From Stenotrophomonas sp. 364 (GTDB taxonomy: Bacteria > Pseudomonadota > Gammaproteobacteria > Xanthomonadales > Xanthomonadaceae), in the NCBI RefSeq assembly GCF_009832905.1, contig NZ_CP047135.1, positions 846,001 through 910,000 on the forward strand: a stretch of 64,000 bases of DNA. The letters are read 5' to 3'. The notes beneath the pieces were generated by a model. The model saw only the letters and a list, made by a program, of their open reading frames with translations. It had not been told where the DNA came from and searched no databases. Shown one piece after another: positions 1 through 9,509 of this stretch. The position numbers and the translations under genes were made by a program. Position 1 is the stretch's first letter; each line of letters opens with the position of its first letter.

Positions 1-479
1 GCATGGATCTGGCAGCCCTGCACGGGCTCGTCCAGCGTGGTCACCGCGCCCAGCACCGCGCCCTGGCGCAACAGCGCCACGGTGTGGTCCTGGTCTTCCA
101 GGCGCAGGTCCAGGGTGGTCCCGGTCTGCGAGGCGAAGCTGCGGGCCGCCTCGGGGAACCAGGTTTCCAGGCTGTCGTGGTTCACCGCCACCGGGATGCT
201 GGCGTGCGGCAGGTCTTCGTCGGCCAGGCCCATCCGGTGCAGGGCATCGTGCTCCAACAGGGCAGTCTGTTCGGCCAGCTGCACCAGCACCTGGCCCTCG
301 GGGGTGGCCATGGCGGGGGAGGAGCGCTTGACCAGCAGCCGTCCCACCCGGTCTTCCAGCGCCTTGATCCGCTGCGACACCGCCGAGGAGGTGACATTGA
401 GCGACTGCGCGGCGCGTTCGAAACTGCCCTCGCGGACCACGGCAGCAAGGGCGCGAAGCTGGGCATGGTCGATCCGCAT
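1..479 (-). CDS. argP: LysR-family regulator ArgP, 5' part only
   Basis: The gene runs off the left edge, so only about the first 159 residues are visible. They begin MRIDHAQLRALAAVVREG and form the LysR winged helix-turn-helix (about residues 1-60, including SSAVSQRIKALE), followed by the start of the effector-binding domain. The gene is divergent from the LysE-type exporter at 615. That is the usual arrangement of ArgP/ArgO or LysG/LysE, where the regulator senses arginine or lysine and activates the exporter gene. The assignment combines the LysR N-terminus with this neighbour; the effector itself is inferred. Confidence 0.85.
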   Translation of the reverse strand, partial: MRIDHAQLRALAAVVREGSFERAAQSLNVTSSAVSQRIKALEDRVGRLLVKRSSPAMATPEGQVLVQLAEQTALLEHDALHRMGLADEDLPHASIPVAVNHDSLETWFPEAARSFASQTGTTLDLRLEDQDHTVALLRQGAVLGAVTTLDEPVQGCQIH

Positions 480-614
480 GGTCTTAAGCCTGGCTAATGG
501 TGGTTAAGCAAGTTTAGCTCTACTTTTCCATGTTGCGGCGCGACAATATGCGCCATCCGGTGCTGTACGCCTTGGCGAGGCACCGCCCCCATACGCAAGA
601 CAAGGCGGTATCCC
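480..614. promoter_or_regulatory. argP-argO divergent control region
   Basis: This 135-bp gap separates the divergent regulator and exporter genes and must hold both promoters and the ArgP/LysG-type operator. A pyrimidine/purine-rich AT-leaning stretch near 505-535 contrasts with the GC-rich surroundings. I cannot place the -35 and -10 boxes with confidence. Confidence 0.4.
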
Positions 615-1250
615 ATGTTTTCCTTCATCTCCGGCGGCCCCGGTCTGGCCGCGTGGTTCAGTGGTGCGGCAACCGGCATCGGCCTGTTCGCGGTGGTCGG
701 TGCACAGAGCGCCTTCATCCTGCGCCAGGGCATCCTGCGCAAGCACATCGTGCCGGTCGTGGCGACCTGTGCGGCCATCGATGGCATCTTTATCTTCGCC
801 AGCGTGGCCGGCCTGCGCACCCTCACCCAGGCGCTGCCGTGGCTGACCACCGTGGTGCTGTGGGGCGGCGTGGCCTTCCTGGCGTGGTACGCCTGGCAGT
901 CGGCGCGGCGTGCGCTGGCCGGTGGCGGCGGCATGCACGTGGACGACGGCGACAGCACCTCGCGCCGTGCGGTACTGATGTCGGCGGTCGGCTTCTCGCT
1001 GATCAACCCGCATTTCTGGCTCGACATGATGGTCATCGGCGGCATCGCGGAGAACTTCGGCAATGCGCGCATGGCCTTCGCGGCCGGCGTGTTCACCGCC
1101 AGCTGCCTGTGGTTGACCGCCCAGGGCCTCGGCGCGCGCCTGCTGGCCCCGCTGTTCACCAAGCCGAAGACCTGGCGCATCCTCGACGGCACCATCGCAG
1201 TGATCCTGTCGATCCTCGCCTTGACCCTCGCGTTCCGCGGCATGCATTGA
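615..1250 (+). CDS. argO: LysE/ArgO-type amino acid exporter
   Basis: This 211-residue inner-membrane protein has about six hydrophobic segments and the LysE-family pattern: an N-terminal helix with AVVGAQSAFILRQGI and a central GFSLINPHFWLD motif. Family members export basic amino acids, arginine (ArgO) or lysine (LysE), preventing toxic build-up during growth on peptides. The divergent argP-type regulator supports arginine/lysine export, but the substrate is inferred. The length matches ArgO (about 205-211 residues). The start at 615 follows directly after the control region. A strong terminator follows at 1275-1303. Confidence 0.87.
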   Translation: MFSFISGGPGLAAWFSGAATGIGLFAVVGAQSAFILRQGILRKHIVPVVATCAAIDGIFIFASVAGLRTLTQALPWLTTVVLWGGVAFLAWYAWQSARRALAGGGGMHVDDGDSTSRRAVLMSAVGFSLINPHFWLDMMVIGGIAENFGNARMAFAAGVFTASCLWLTAQGLGARLLAPLFTKPKTWRILDGTIAVILSILALTLAFRGMH

Positions 1251-1274
1251 ACTCTCTCCTCAGTGCATTCCTGG

Positions 1275-1303
1275 AATGGCACCGCTTGCGGTGCCATTTT
1301 TTT
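1275..1303 (+). terminator. rho-independent terminator after argO
   Basis: A perfect 10-11 bp stem (AATGGCACCG / CGGTGCCATT) with a CTTG loop is followed by a run of T. The same hairpin and T run recur at 1831-1857, after the next gene. Confidence 0.85.
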
Positions 1304-1376
1304 GGAGTTTTCTTCGAGCGGTTCTGGCTTGCTAGAATCCGCTGCCGGCGATTCCGGCCAAAACAAAGGAATGGGA

Positions 1377-1796
1377 ATGAAGCAGAGCATCACTAAATGG
1401 ATGGCAACGGCGGCGGTCTGCGGCGTGCTGATGGTCGGCAGCCTGGCTTCGGCGCATGCGGAAAGCGGGCAGGGGCTCGGGGTCTGCAAGGGAATCAATC
1501 TCAAGCTGCTGTTCCACAAGAATCGTGCGAGAACCATCAACGATTCGATGGAATCCTGGATTGGGTCGGACTTGCGGAAGATCGTCTCAAAATGGGGCGC
1601 GCCGCAGTCCACGTTCGATAATCGCGACGGTTCCCGCATTATTTCGTGGAATACCGATGGTTGCACCCAGAGTTTCCAGACGGACGAGAAGGACGTGCTC
1701 CGGCTGTGGAGCGTGAGTGGCGACTGCTCGTGCGTAAATTCCAACAACCCCATGGATATTCCCAAGGACACACCCGTTCCGCCAATGACGCTGTAG
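1377..1796 (+). CDS. small secreted hypothetical protein
   Basis: I do not recognise this 139-residue protein. The start at 1377 is chosen because AAAGGA lies 6 nt upstream; the ATG at 1371 would sit directly on that site. The N-terminus is a signal peptide: a basic start (MKQSITKW), then a hydrophobic core ending ASAHA at about residue 28. The mature part resembles small periplasmic SmpA/OmlA-like modules that carry a Lys-Trp-Gly turn (SKWGAP) and has four Cys, two close together in GDCSC, so a disulfide is likely. It is a single-gene unit between two near-identical terminators. Confidence 0.7.
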   Translation: MKQSITKWMATAAVCGVLMVGSLASAHAESGQGLGVCKGINLKLLFHKNRARTINDSMESWIGSDLRKIVSKWGAPQSTFDNRDGSRIISWNTDGCTQSFQTDEKDVLRLWSVSGDCSCVNSNNPMDIPKDTPVPPMTL

Positions 1797-1830
1797 TCGC
1801 TTGCCGGCGCTGCATGGCATGTCCGAGGAG

Positions 1831-1857
1831 TGGCACCGCTTGCGGTGCCATTTTTTT
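1831..1857 (+). terminator. rho-independent terminator, duplicate of 1275-1303
   Basis: TGGCACCGCTTGCGGTGCCA forms the hairpin and is followed by seven T. It is the same hairpin as after argO, with different flanks. Confidence 0.85.
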
Positions 1858-2001
1858 GCTTCTTTGCCAAAGGGCAAGGTGCCGTCTTCCAAGGGCAAAA
1901 CCGACACCACCTGCCGGTAATGACGCTCACTGGCCCCCATGCGCGGCTTGCGCCTAGAATCGGCCACCCGGACAAGGTGTCCGGATGTTCAGGGGATAAG
2001 G

Positions 2002-3975
2002 ATGCGCATGACGAAGTGGGCGGCGTTGGTCGCCATGGGGATGCTGGCCGGGCAGGCCGCCGCAGTGGATCTGGAGCGCTACCTCAAGCGTGACCAGTTC
2101 ACCGATATCAAGATCTCGCCCGATGGCGAGTACTACGCGGCCACGGTGCCGATGGAAGACCGGACCGCACTGGCGATCCTGCGTCGTACCGACGGCTCGA
2201 TCGTCGGTTCGTTCGTGCCGCCGCCGAAGAACCATGCCACCCAGTTCGACTGGGTCAACCGCGAGCGCGTGCTGATCGGCCTGGCCGAGAAGATCGGGTC
2301 GCTGGACCAGCCGCGCCTCACCGGCGAGCTGTATGCCATGAACGCCGACGGCGGCCGCGGCGAACTGCTGGTCGGCTATCGCGTGGAAGGCAACGGCCCC
2401 GGCACGCGCATCCAGCCCAAGAAGGTCGAGACCGTAGCCGCCTTCATGTTCGATGAGCTGGCCAATGACGACCGCAACGTATTGGTCTCCATCTGGCCGT
2501 TCTCCGAGGACCCCTTCACCCGCGTTGATCGCCTCGATGTGCAGAGCGGGCGCCGCACCACCATCGCCCGCTCGCCGGTGCGCCGCGCCGACTTCACCAG
2601 CGACAACGCCGGCCAGGTCCGGTTCGCCCACGGCGCCGGGGCCGACAACGTCAACAAGCTGTACTACCGCGAAGCCAGTGGCGACACCTGGAAGCTGGTC
2701 AACGACGAGGCCGTCAACGGCCGCATCGAACAGGCGATCGGCTTCTCGGCCGACAACACCCTGGCCTACTTCACCAGCGAACAGGACAAGGGCCCGGACG
2801 TGATCGTGTCGTGGGACCCGGCCACCGGCAAGCGCACCCCGCTGCTGCGCGACCCGCAGGTGGACCCAAGCCGGATCATCCGCCGCCCCGGCACCTCCAT
2901 TCCGGTGGGGGCGCTGTATCTGGGCGACAAGCCGCGGACCCGCTTCTTCGATGAAACCTCGCCCGACGCGCGCCTGTACCGGAGCCTGGAGGCGGCGTTC
3001 GGAGGCGATGCCATCTACATCACCTCCAGCACCCGCGACGGCAAGCAGCTGCTGGTCGAAGCGTGGTCGGGGCAGAACCCCGGCGACTTCTACATCTTCA
3101 ACACCGAGGCCAAGAAGGCCGAGCACCTGATCAGCCGCAGCAGCTGGGTCGACGCCACAACGTCGGCCAAGGTCATGCCGGTGGCAGTGAAGGCGCGCGA
3201 CGGTCTGGACATCAACGGGTTCCTCACCGTGCCCGCGGGCAAGACCGGCGCCAAGCTGCCGATGGTGGTACTGCCGCATGGCGGCCCGTTCGGCGTCTTC
3301 GATGACGGCAGCTACGACATCGAACCGCAGCTGTTGGCCGCGGCCGGTTATGCGGTGCTGCAGGTCAACTTCCGCGGCTCGGGCAACTTCGGGCGTGCCT
3401 ATCGCTCGGCCGGTGCGCGCCAGTGGGGCGGGGCCATGCAGGACGACCTCACCGACGCCACCCGCTGGGCCATCGACCAGGGCCACGCCGATCCTGCACG
3501 GATCTGCATTTACGGCGCCAGTTACGGCGGTTACGCCGCGTTGATGGGGGCCGCCAAGGAGCCGTCGCTGTACAAGTGCGCGGCCGGCTATGTAGGCGTG
3601 TACGACCTGCCGCTGATGTTCACCAATGGCGACATCCAGAGCCAGGGCTCGGGCGAAACCTACCTGAAGGAATGGCTGGGCAACCCGCAGCAGCTGGGCG
3701 CGGTGTCACCGGTCAACCTGGCCGCGCAGATCAAGGTGCCGGTGTTCCTGGCCGCCGGCGGCGAAGACAAGCGCGCACCGATCCAGCACACCAAGCGCAT
3801 GGAAGCGGCCTTGAAGAAGGCCGGCGTGCCGGTGGAATCGCTGTATTACTCGACCGAAGGCCACGGCTTCTACACCGATCCCCACCGTCGCGAGTACTAC
3901 ACCAAACTGCTGGCGTTCCTGGCCAAAAACCTGGGGGGTGAAACCGCTGCGGCCGGCAAGCCCGCGCAACCCTGA
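2002..3975 (+). CDS. S9-family prolyl oligopeptidase-like serine peptidase
   Basis: This 657-residue exported peptidase starts with a signal peptide (MRMTKWAALVAMGMLAGQAAA). A beta-propeller-like region covers roughly residues 30-400 and an alpha/beta-hydrolase domain follows. The catalytic triad is readable: Ser507 in GASYGGY, Asp589 in GGEDKRAP and His621 in EGHGFY. The start at 2002 has AGGGG 6 nt upstream. Family members cleave short peptides, often after proline or from the N-terminus as dipeptides. Here it would act in the periplasm or outside the cell and feed the peptide transporters nearby. The exact specificity cannot be read. Confidence 0.9.
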   Translation: MRMTKWAALVAMGMLAGQAAAVDLERYLKRDQFTDIKISPDGEYYAATVPMEDRTALAILRRTDGSIVGSFVPPPKNHATQFDWVNRERVLIGLAEKIGSLDQPRLTGELYAMNADGGRGELLVGYRVEGNGPGTRIQPKKVETVAAFMFDELANDDRNVLVSIWPFSEDPFTRVDRLDVQSGRRTTIARSPVRRADFTSDNAGQVRFAHGAGADNVNKLYYREASGDTWKLVNDEAVNGRIEQAIGFSADNTLAYFTSEQDKGPDVIVSWDPATGKRTPLLRDPQVDPSRIIRRPGTSIPVGALYLGDKPRTRFFDETSPDARLYRSLEAAFGGDAIYITSSTRDGKQLLVEAWSGQNPGDFYIFNTEAKKAEHLISRSSWVDATTSAKVMPVAVKARDGLDINGFLTVPAGKTGAKLPMVVLPHGGPFGVFDDGSYDIEPQLLAAAGYAVLQVNFRGSGNFGRAYRSAGARQWGGAMQDDLTDATRWAIDQGHADPARICIYGASYGGYAALMGAAKEPSLYKCAAGYVGVYDLPLMFTNGDIQSQGSGETYLKEWLGNPQQLGAVSPVNLAAQIKVPVFLAAGGEDKRAPIQHTKRMEAALKKAGVPVESLYYSTEGHGFYTDPHRREYYTKLLAFLAKNLGGETAAAGKPAQP

Positions 3976-3994
3976 TCGCATCGTTCGGCTGAAA

Positions 3995-4026
3995 ACAACA
4001 ACGGCACCGTGAGGTGCCGTTGTTGT
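3995..4026. terminator. convergent bidirectional terminator
   Basis: A perfect 14-bp stem (ACAACAACGGCACC with GGTGCCGTTGTTGT, loop GTGA) sits between the converging S9 peptidase and POT transporter genes. The A run before the stem becomes a T run on the minus strand, so it should terminate the transporter transcript best. Confidence 0.8.
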
Positions 4027-4048
4027 GTGCGGGCCCGGTGTACGCGGC

Positions 4049-5821
4049 TTACTTCACCCCGTGCATCATCTTCTTCAGCAGCGGCGAACAGGCCAGGGCC
4101 ACCGCCGCGCAGCCCAGGCCGATCCACATCAGCAGCCAGAACAGGTGCTCGTAGCTCGCGGCGGCGCTGGCGATGTTCATGGTTTCGCCTTCGGGCACCT
4201 CGATCGCGGCGAGCTTGCCGAACAGCGCGGCCAGCGTCTCGGAGAACGCGGTGGCCAGGAACCAGGTGCCCATCATCAGGCTGACCACGCGCGGCGCGGC
4301 CAGCTGGGTCACCGCCGACAGGCCCACCGGCGACAGGCACATCTCGCCGATCTCCAGGATCAGGTAGGCCAGCACCAGCCACCACACGCTGGCCATCTGC
4401 CCGGTCGCGCCCACCTGCTGCGCCGCCAGGGCCAGCGGCACGAACGACAGCGCGGCGAAGATCAACCCGAACGAGGACTTCACCGGCTTGGACGGGTCAA
4501 GCCGACGCCGGTCCAGCCAGGCCCACAACGTGGCGAACAAAGGCGCCAGCACCACCAGGAACAACCCGCCCAGGTAGGTCAGCGAGCCGGCGGTCTGCGG
4601 AATCACCAGGCAGTCGCGGACCAGCATCACCAGCATCAACACGACGATGCCGACGAACAGATTGCGCGGTGCGGTCGAGCCGGGAGTGCGCTCGGACAGC
4701 CGCGCCGCCACCACGAAGCCCAGCGGCGCCAGCAGCAGCGAGGCGATCGACCACGGCAGCGGCATGCCGCCCTGGATCACCAGGGAGGGCACCAGGTCCT
4801 TGGTCAGCAGGCGGTCGGTGAAGGTCACCCACGACCCGTAGGTCTGCTCGTACAGGGTGAAGAACACCAGCGCCATGAAGATCAGCGCCATCAGCGCGAT
4901 CATCTGCTGGCGCTGCACCGGCGTGCAGCGGGTACCGGTGAACCAGGCGAACCACACCAGCACGCCCCCCAGCACCACGATCATCAACATCAGCGCCAGG
5001 CTGATTTCACCGCCCAGCGCGAACGCGCCATTGGCCGCGGCCCACATCAGCGCCGCCACCGGCACCACGCCAAGCACGGCCACCGCATAGATCAGCCACT
5101 CGCGGCGGATGCCCAGCACGCGCTGGCGCAGCGCGGGTACATCGGTCGGTTCGGCGTGGCCCTGCAGGTACTTCTGGCCCCACAGGAACATGCCCAGGCC
5201 GATCACCATGCCGATACCGGCGGCGCCGAAGCCGTACTTCCAGCCGTAGGCCTCGCCGAGGAAGCCGCACACCAGCGAGGCGAACAGCGCGCCCAGGTTG
5301 ATGCCGGCGTAGAACAGCGAGAAGCCCGAATCGCGGCGCGGATCGTTTTCCGGGTACAGCTTGCCGACGATGGTGGAGATGTTGGGCTTGAGGAAGCCCA
5401 CACCCATGATGATCAGCGCCAGCGACAGGTAGGTAATGCCCAGCGCGGCGTCGTCGCGCACGATCTGGCCGTCGATGCGGGTGGCCGCGTGGCCTTCGAA
5501 GGCCATGCCCAGGTGCCCCAGCACCAGCAGCACGCCACCGAACACCACCGCCTTGCGCATGCCCAGCCAGCGGTCGGCCAGCAGGCCACCGAACACCGGA
5601 ATGCAGTACACCAGCCCGCCATACGCCCCCAGCAGGTCCAGCCCGGCCTTGTCGCCGAACAGGTGGTACTTGGTGAGGTACAGCAGCAGCAGCGCCTTCA
5701 TGCCGTAGAACGAAAACCGCTCCCACATCTCGGTAAAGAAGCAGACGTAGACGCCCTTGGGGTGGCCAAGGAAATCGTCGGTGGCGGTCGAAGCGGAAGC
5801 GGGCAGGGCGGCTGCGGTCAT
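4049..5821 (-). CDS. POT/PTR-family proton-coupled peptide transporter
   Basis: This 590-residue inner-membrane protein of the MFS-type POT family carries the diagnostic ExxER motif in TEMWERFSFYGM at about residues 30-41, followed by multiple transmembrane helices. POT proteins import di- and tripeptides with protons. I chose the start at 5821 (MTAAALPASAS) because it gives a normal short N-terminal tail; upstream in-frame codons read unlike the family. It converges on the S9 peptidase and lies beside other peptide-handling genes, which fits uptake of peptidase products. DtpA/DtpT-type naming would need alignment. Confidence 0.9.
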   Translation of the reverse strand: MTAAALPASASTATDDFLGHPKGVYVCFFTEMWERFSFYGMKALLLLYLTKYHLFGDKAGLDLLGAYGGLVYCIPVFGGLLADRWLGMRKAVVFGGVLLVLGHLGMAFEGHAATRIDGQIVRDDAALGITYLSLALIIMGVGFLKPNISTIVGKLYPENDPRRDSGFSLFYAGINLGALFASLVCGFLGEAYGWKYGFGAAGIGMVIGLGMFLWGQKYLQGHAEPTDVPALRQRVLGIRREWLIYAVAVLGVVPVAALMWAAANGAFALGGEISLALMLMIVVLGGVLVWFAWFTGTRCTPVQRQQMIALMALIFMALVFFTLYEQTYGSWVTFTDRLLTKDLVPSLVIQGGMPLPWSIASLLLAPLGFVVAARLSERTPGSTAPRNLFVGIVVLMLVMLVRDCLVIPQTAGSLTYLGGLFLVVLAPLFATLWAWLDRRRLDPSKPVKSSFGLIFAALSFVPLALAAQQVGATGQMASVWWLVLAYLILEIGEMCLSPVGLSAVTQLAAPRVVSLMMGTWFLATAFSETLAALFGKLAAIEVPEGETMNIASAAASYEHLFWLLMWIGLGCAAVALACSPLLKKMMHGVK

Positions 5822-5933
5822 CGAAGTAGCAACGGCAAAGAGGCGGCAATTATAGGAGCCACGCGCCACCAATGCCGGCCACCGGTAGTGCCGGCGGCTG
5901 GCCGGCGAGCTCACTCACCCGGCAACGCCCGCC

Positions 5934-7118
5934 TCACAGATACCGCAACCATGCGATATCCCGTCGCCGTGCCTTCAACCGCGCAAAGGCCCGGGTGGGC
6001 CAGTACAGCGCCAGTGCCAGCACCGCGGTGATCGCCCACAGCGTGGCCACGTGGTCCACCCCGAAGTACCCGCCGTGGGTGTGTCCCCAGCGGGCTTCGG
6101 CCAGCACATACAGCAGTTTCAGCACGTACAGGTGCAGCAGGTAGAAGAACATCGGGGCCGCACCGATGCTGGCCAGCGGCGCCAATGCCCGCGACAGCGC
6201 GGGCCGCTCGTACAGCCGCAGCACCAGCAGGCCGATGCCCAGGGTGAGCAGCAGGAACAGCAGCGACGGCGGGTACTTGGTGACATTGAGGACGCTCATC
6301 AGGGTCTGCCCGGCCGTGCCCAGCGCCTGCCACGGCGCATCGCCATAGACATTGAGCGCGCGCAGCACGACGAACCCCAGCAGCGCGCCACCACCGGCCC
6401 ACAACAGCCGTTTCTGGCGCAGCACCGCATCACCGCCACGCGCGAACCACGGCCCCAGCACATACCCCAGCGCGATCACCCCGATCCACGGCAACACCGG
6501 GTACGAGGTGCGCAGGCGCAGGTGCTGACCCAGCTCGATCCAGTCGCGCTGGTGCAGAACCTTCCACAGCACGGCCCACGCGCCATTACCCTGCACCTGC
6601 ACGTCGTCCAGCAGGTTGTGTCCGGCGATCAACCCCAGCGCGACAACCGCCAACACCCCGCGCGGCAACCACAGCAGGCCGGCCAGCGCGATCATGCTCA
6701 GCCCGATCGCCCAGATCACCTGCAGGTAGACCACGCTCGGCGGGAACTGCAGCGTCCAGGCAAGATTCACCACCAGCACTTCCAGCGCCACCAGGAACAG
6801 CCCGCGCTTGAGCAGGAAGGCCGCCGCCGCGCGCTTGCCCTGGGCCTGGCCGCTGCCATACAGCCACGCCGAGAGCCCGGTGAGCAGCACGAATACCGGG
6901 GCGCACAGATGCGCCAGCAGGCGGCTGACGAACAGCGCCGGCTCGACCTGGTCCACCGCCATCGGGTCGGCCACCTGCGCGTGCAGGTAAAAGGTCTCGC
7001 GCACGTGGTCGAGCAGCATCAGCACGATCACCGTGCCGCGCAGCTGGTCGATCGAGGTCAGGCGGGGAGAGGCGGGCGCCACGGGCGCTCCGGTCGGCGG
7101 CGTGACAGGATATAACAT
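5934..7118 (-). CDS. DUF1624 / heparan-alpha-glucosaminide N-acetyltransferase-like membrane protein
   Basis: This 394-residue polytopic membrane protein begins MLYPVTPPTGAPVAP and then shows the family signature SIDQLRGTVIVLMLLDHVRE (residues about 22-41). Around ten hydrophobic segments follow. The family (DUF1624, YeiB/HGSNAT-like acyltransferases) includes membrane enzymes that move acetyl groups across a bilayer onto sugars, but the substrate of bacterial members is mostly unknown. A catalytic His is plausibly the one in LLDHVRE. It is transcribed toward the POT gene with a 112-bp gap. No strong ribosome site is visible. Confidence 0.75.
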   Translation of the reverse strand: MLYPVTPPTGAPVAPASPRLTSIDQLRGTVIVLMLLDHVRETFYLHAQVADPMAVDQVEPALFVSRLLAHLCAPVFVLLTGLSAWLYGSGQAQGKRAAAAFLLKRGLFLVALEVLVVNLAWTLQFPPSVVYLQVIWAIGLSMIALAGLLWLPRGVLAVVALGLIAGHNLLDDVQVQGNGAWAVLWKVLHQRDWIELGQHLRLRTSYPVLPWIGVIALGYVLGPWFARGGDAVLRQKRLLWAGGGALLGFVVLRALNVYGDAPWQALGTAGQTLMSVLNVTKYPPSLLFLLLTLGIGLLVLRLYERPALSRALAPLASIGAAPMFFYLLHLYVLKLLYVLAEARWGHTHGGYFGVDHVATLWAITAVLALALYWPTRAFARLKARRRDIAWLRYL

Positions 7119-7402
7119 AACAATTCAACCGTCGCCCATTGTGGGCCTGGCCGGGCGCCGCGCTCCCCCCAGGTGGGCGTCGACGCGGATCTGGATCACC
7201 GGCAGTGTCTCGTCATGGCCAGGCCTTCCGTTGGACCGCCGCGACGGTGTGCCAACTGTGGCCGGATGCGGCCAACGGCGACGGCTGAAGCCCGTATCGT
7301 CGGCGTCCACCGCCTGCCATCGGCTGGCCGGGACCAACCGCACTGGACTTGACGCCCCCTGAACGCTAGCGTGAAAGGGATTTTTTGCCATCAGGGGCAT
7401 CC

Positions 7403-9373
7403 ATGAACAACGACGCTGCGCCCAAGCAGCTCACCCTCCGCGCGGTGGTGCTTGCCATCGTGCTGGCGGTGGTGCTGTCGGCCGCCAACGCCTACCTCGG
7501 TCTGTTCGCAGGCCTGACCATCGCCACCGCGATTCCCGCGGCCGTCATCTCCATGGGCGTGCTGCGCCTGCTCGGCGGTGGCACCATCCTTGAAAACAAC
7601 ATCGTGCAGACCGGCGCCTCGGCCGGTTCGTCGATCGCCGCCGGTGTCATCTTCACCATCCCCGCGCTGGTGATCATGGGCTACTGGCCGGACTTCAAGT
7701 ACTGGTGGGTGCTGGGCATCGCCGGCCTTGGTGGCCTGCTGGGCGTGCTGTTCTCGGTGCCGCTGCGGCGTTCGATGATCGTCGAAGACCCGCTGCCGTT
7801 CCCGGAAGGCAAGGCCGCCGCCGAAGTGCTCAAGGCCGGTGAAAACCCCGGCCCGGGCCTGAAGATCCTGGCCGTGTCGGCCGTGATCGGTGCGTTCGTC
7901 AAGGTCGCTGCCGCCAGCGGCATGCGCCTGATTCCCGATGCCTGGGCGCAGTCGGCCTACATCGGCAGTTCCAAGATCACCGCCTTCATCGGCACCAACC
8001 TGTCGCCGGCGCTGCTGGGCGTGGGCTACATCGTCGGCCTCAATGTCGGCATCGTGGTGGTGTCCGGCTCGATCCTCTCCTGGCACATCGCCATCCCGCT
8101 GTACCAGGCGTTCTTCGTCAACAGCGACCCGGCCCTGGCCGCCTCCATCGCCACTGCGTCGTCCACCGACGCGGCGTTTGCGATCTGGAGCGCCAAGATC
8201 CGCTACCTCGGTGTGGGCGCCATGCTGATCGGCGGCGTGTGGACCCTGATCTCGCTGCGCAAGTCGCTGTTCAACGGGGTCAAGAGCGGCTTTGCCGCTG
8301 CGCGCAAGAGTGGCGGTCCGGCCCTGGCCGAGACCGAGCGCGACCTGCCCATGAAGTGGATGCTGGTGGCGCTGGTGGTGTTCACCCTGCCGCTGCTGGC
8401 GCTGTACCAGGCCATCGTGGGCCAGTGGCACGTGTCGATCCCGATGACCATCATCATGATCGTCGCCGGCTTCCTGTTCGTTTCGGTGTCGGCCTACCTG
8501 GCTGGCCTGATCGGCTCGTCCAACAACCCGGTCTCGGGCATCACCATCTCCACCATCCTGTTCGCCTCGGCCGTGCTGGTGCTGCTGCTGGGCAAGAGCG
8601 GCCTGACCCCGGTCGGCGTGGGCGGTGCCCCGCTGGGTGCGGTGGCGGCCATCATGATCGGCGCGGTGGTGTGCTGCGCCGCCGCGGTCGGGGGTGACAA
8701 CCTGCAGGACCTCAAGGCCGGCTATATCGTTGGCGCAACCCCGTGGAAGCAGCAGTTGATGCTGGGCATCGGCGCGTTCTCCTGCGCGCTGATCATGGCC
8801 CCGGTGCTGAACCTGCTGGCCACCGCGTACGGCATCGGTGCGCCCACCGCCGCCCATCCCAACGCCCTGGCGGCGCCGCAGGCCAACCTGATGGCCTCGG
8901 TGGCCAAGGGTCTGTTCGGTGGCCAGCTGCCGTGGACCTTCATCGCCATCGGTGCGGGCATCGGTGCGGTCATCATCGCCTTCGATGGCTGGCTGAAGTC
9001 GCGCGGGTCCCGTTTCCGCGTGCCGGTGCTGGCCGCGGCAATCGGCATCTACCTGCCGCTGGAGCTGATGGTGCCGATCTTCCTGGGCGGCCTGATCTCC
9101 TACCTGGTCGAGCGCTTCCACAAGGTGCGTGCCGAGGACGAAGAGGGCCGCGACCGCGTGCACAAGCCGGGCGTGCTGTTCGCTGCCGGCCTGATCACCG
9201 GTGAAGCGCTGATGGGTATCGCCATTGCGATCCCGATCGTGCTCAGCGGCCGCGCCGATGTGCTGGCCCTGCCGTTCGCCCTGCCGGGTGCCGACTGGAT
9301 CGGTCTGGCCGTGCTGTTCCTGGTGGGCTGGCTGATCTACCGCACCGGCAAGCGGTCCGGCGGCAAGGTCTGA
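7403..9373 (+). CDS. OPT-family oligopeptide transporter
   Basis: This 656-residue protein has some fourteen to sixteen hydrophobic segments and typical OPT motifs: NAYLGLFAGLTIATAIPAAV near residue 30, then ENNIVQTGASAGSSIAAG, PFPEGKAAAEVL and GSSNNPVSG. OPT proteins of this bacterial branch import oligopeptides or peptide-metal conjugates. The ATG at 7403 is preceded by AGGGG, so I prefer it to an upstream TTG at 7385. It ends with a strong terminator and lies upstream of a second S9 peptidase, again suggesting peptide nutrition. Confidence 0.9.
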   Translation: MNNDAAPKQLTLRAVVLAIVLAVVLSAANAYLGLFAGLTIATAIPAAVISMGVLRLLGGGTILENNIVQTGASAGSSIAAGVIFTIPALVIMGYWPDFKYWWVLGIAGLGGLLGVLFSVPLRRSMIVEDPLPFPEGKAAAEVLKAGENPGPGLKILAVSAVIGAFVKVAAASGMRLIPDAWAQSAYIGSSKITAFIGTNLSPALLGVGYIVGLNVGIVVVSGSILSWHIAIPLYQAFFVNSDPALAASIATASSTDAAFAIWSAKIRYLGVGAMLIGGVWTLISLRKSLFNGVKSGFAAARKSGGPALAETERDLPMKWMLVALVVFTLPLLALYQAIVGQWHVSIPMTIIMIVAGFLFVSVSAYLAGLIGSSNNPVSGITISTILFASAVLVLLLGKSGLTPVGVGGAPLGAVAAIMIGAVVCCAAAVGGDNLQDLKAGYIVGATPWKQQLMLGIGAFSCALIMAPVLNLLATAYGIGAPTAAHPNALAAPQANLMASVAKGLFGGQLPWTFIAIGAGIGAVIIAFDGWLKSRGSRFRVPVLAAAIGIYLPLELMVPIFLGGLISYLVERFHKVRAEDEEGRDRVHKPGVLFAAGLITGEALMGIAIAIPIVLSGRADVLALPFALPGADWIGLAVLFLVGWLIYRTGKRSGGKV

Positions 9374-9392
9374 CCGACCCGGTGTGACACCC

Positions 9393-9424
9393 GACAAACC
9401 CCGCCCCGGCGGGGTTTGTCGTTT
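9393..9424 (+). terminator. terminator after OPT transporter gene
   Basis: The stem GACAAACCCCGCC pairs perfectly with GGCGGGGTTTGTC around a CC loop and is followed by GTTT. Confidence 0.75.
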
Positions 9425-9509
9425 CCGGGCAACGCCATGACCGATGGCCTTTGCCACGGCCACCCCCGCGGCCCTACCATCGGCGTTTTGCCGTTCCGCG
9501 GAGAACCCG

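Noticed and set aside
4025..6031. A 668-codon open frame on the plus strand
   Set aside because: It is exactly antisense to the POT transporter gene, is His/Gln/Arg-rich and has no family features. Such long antisense frames are normal in GC-rich DNA.
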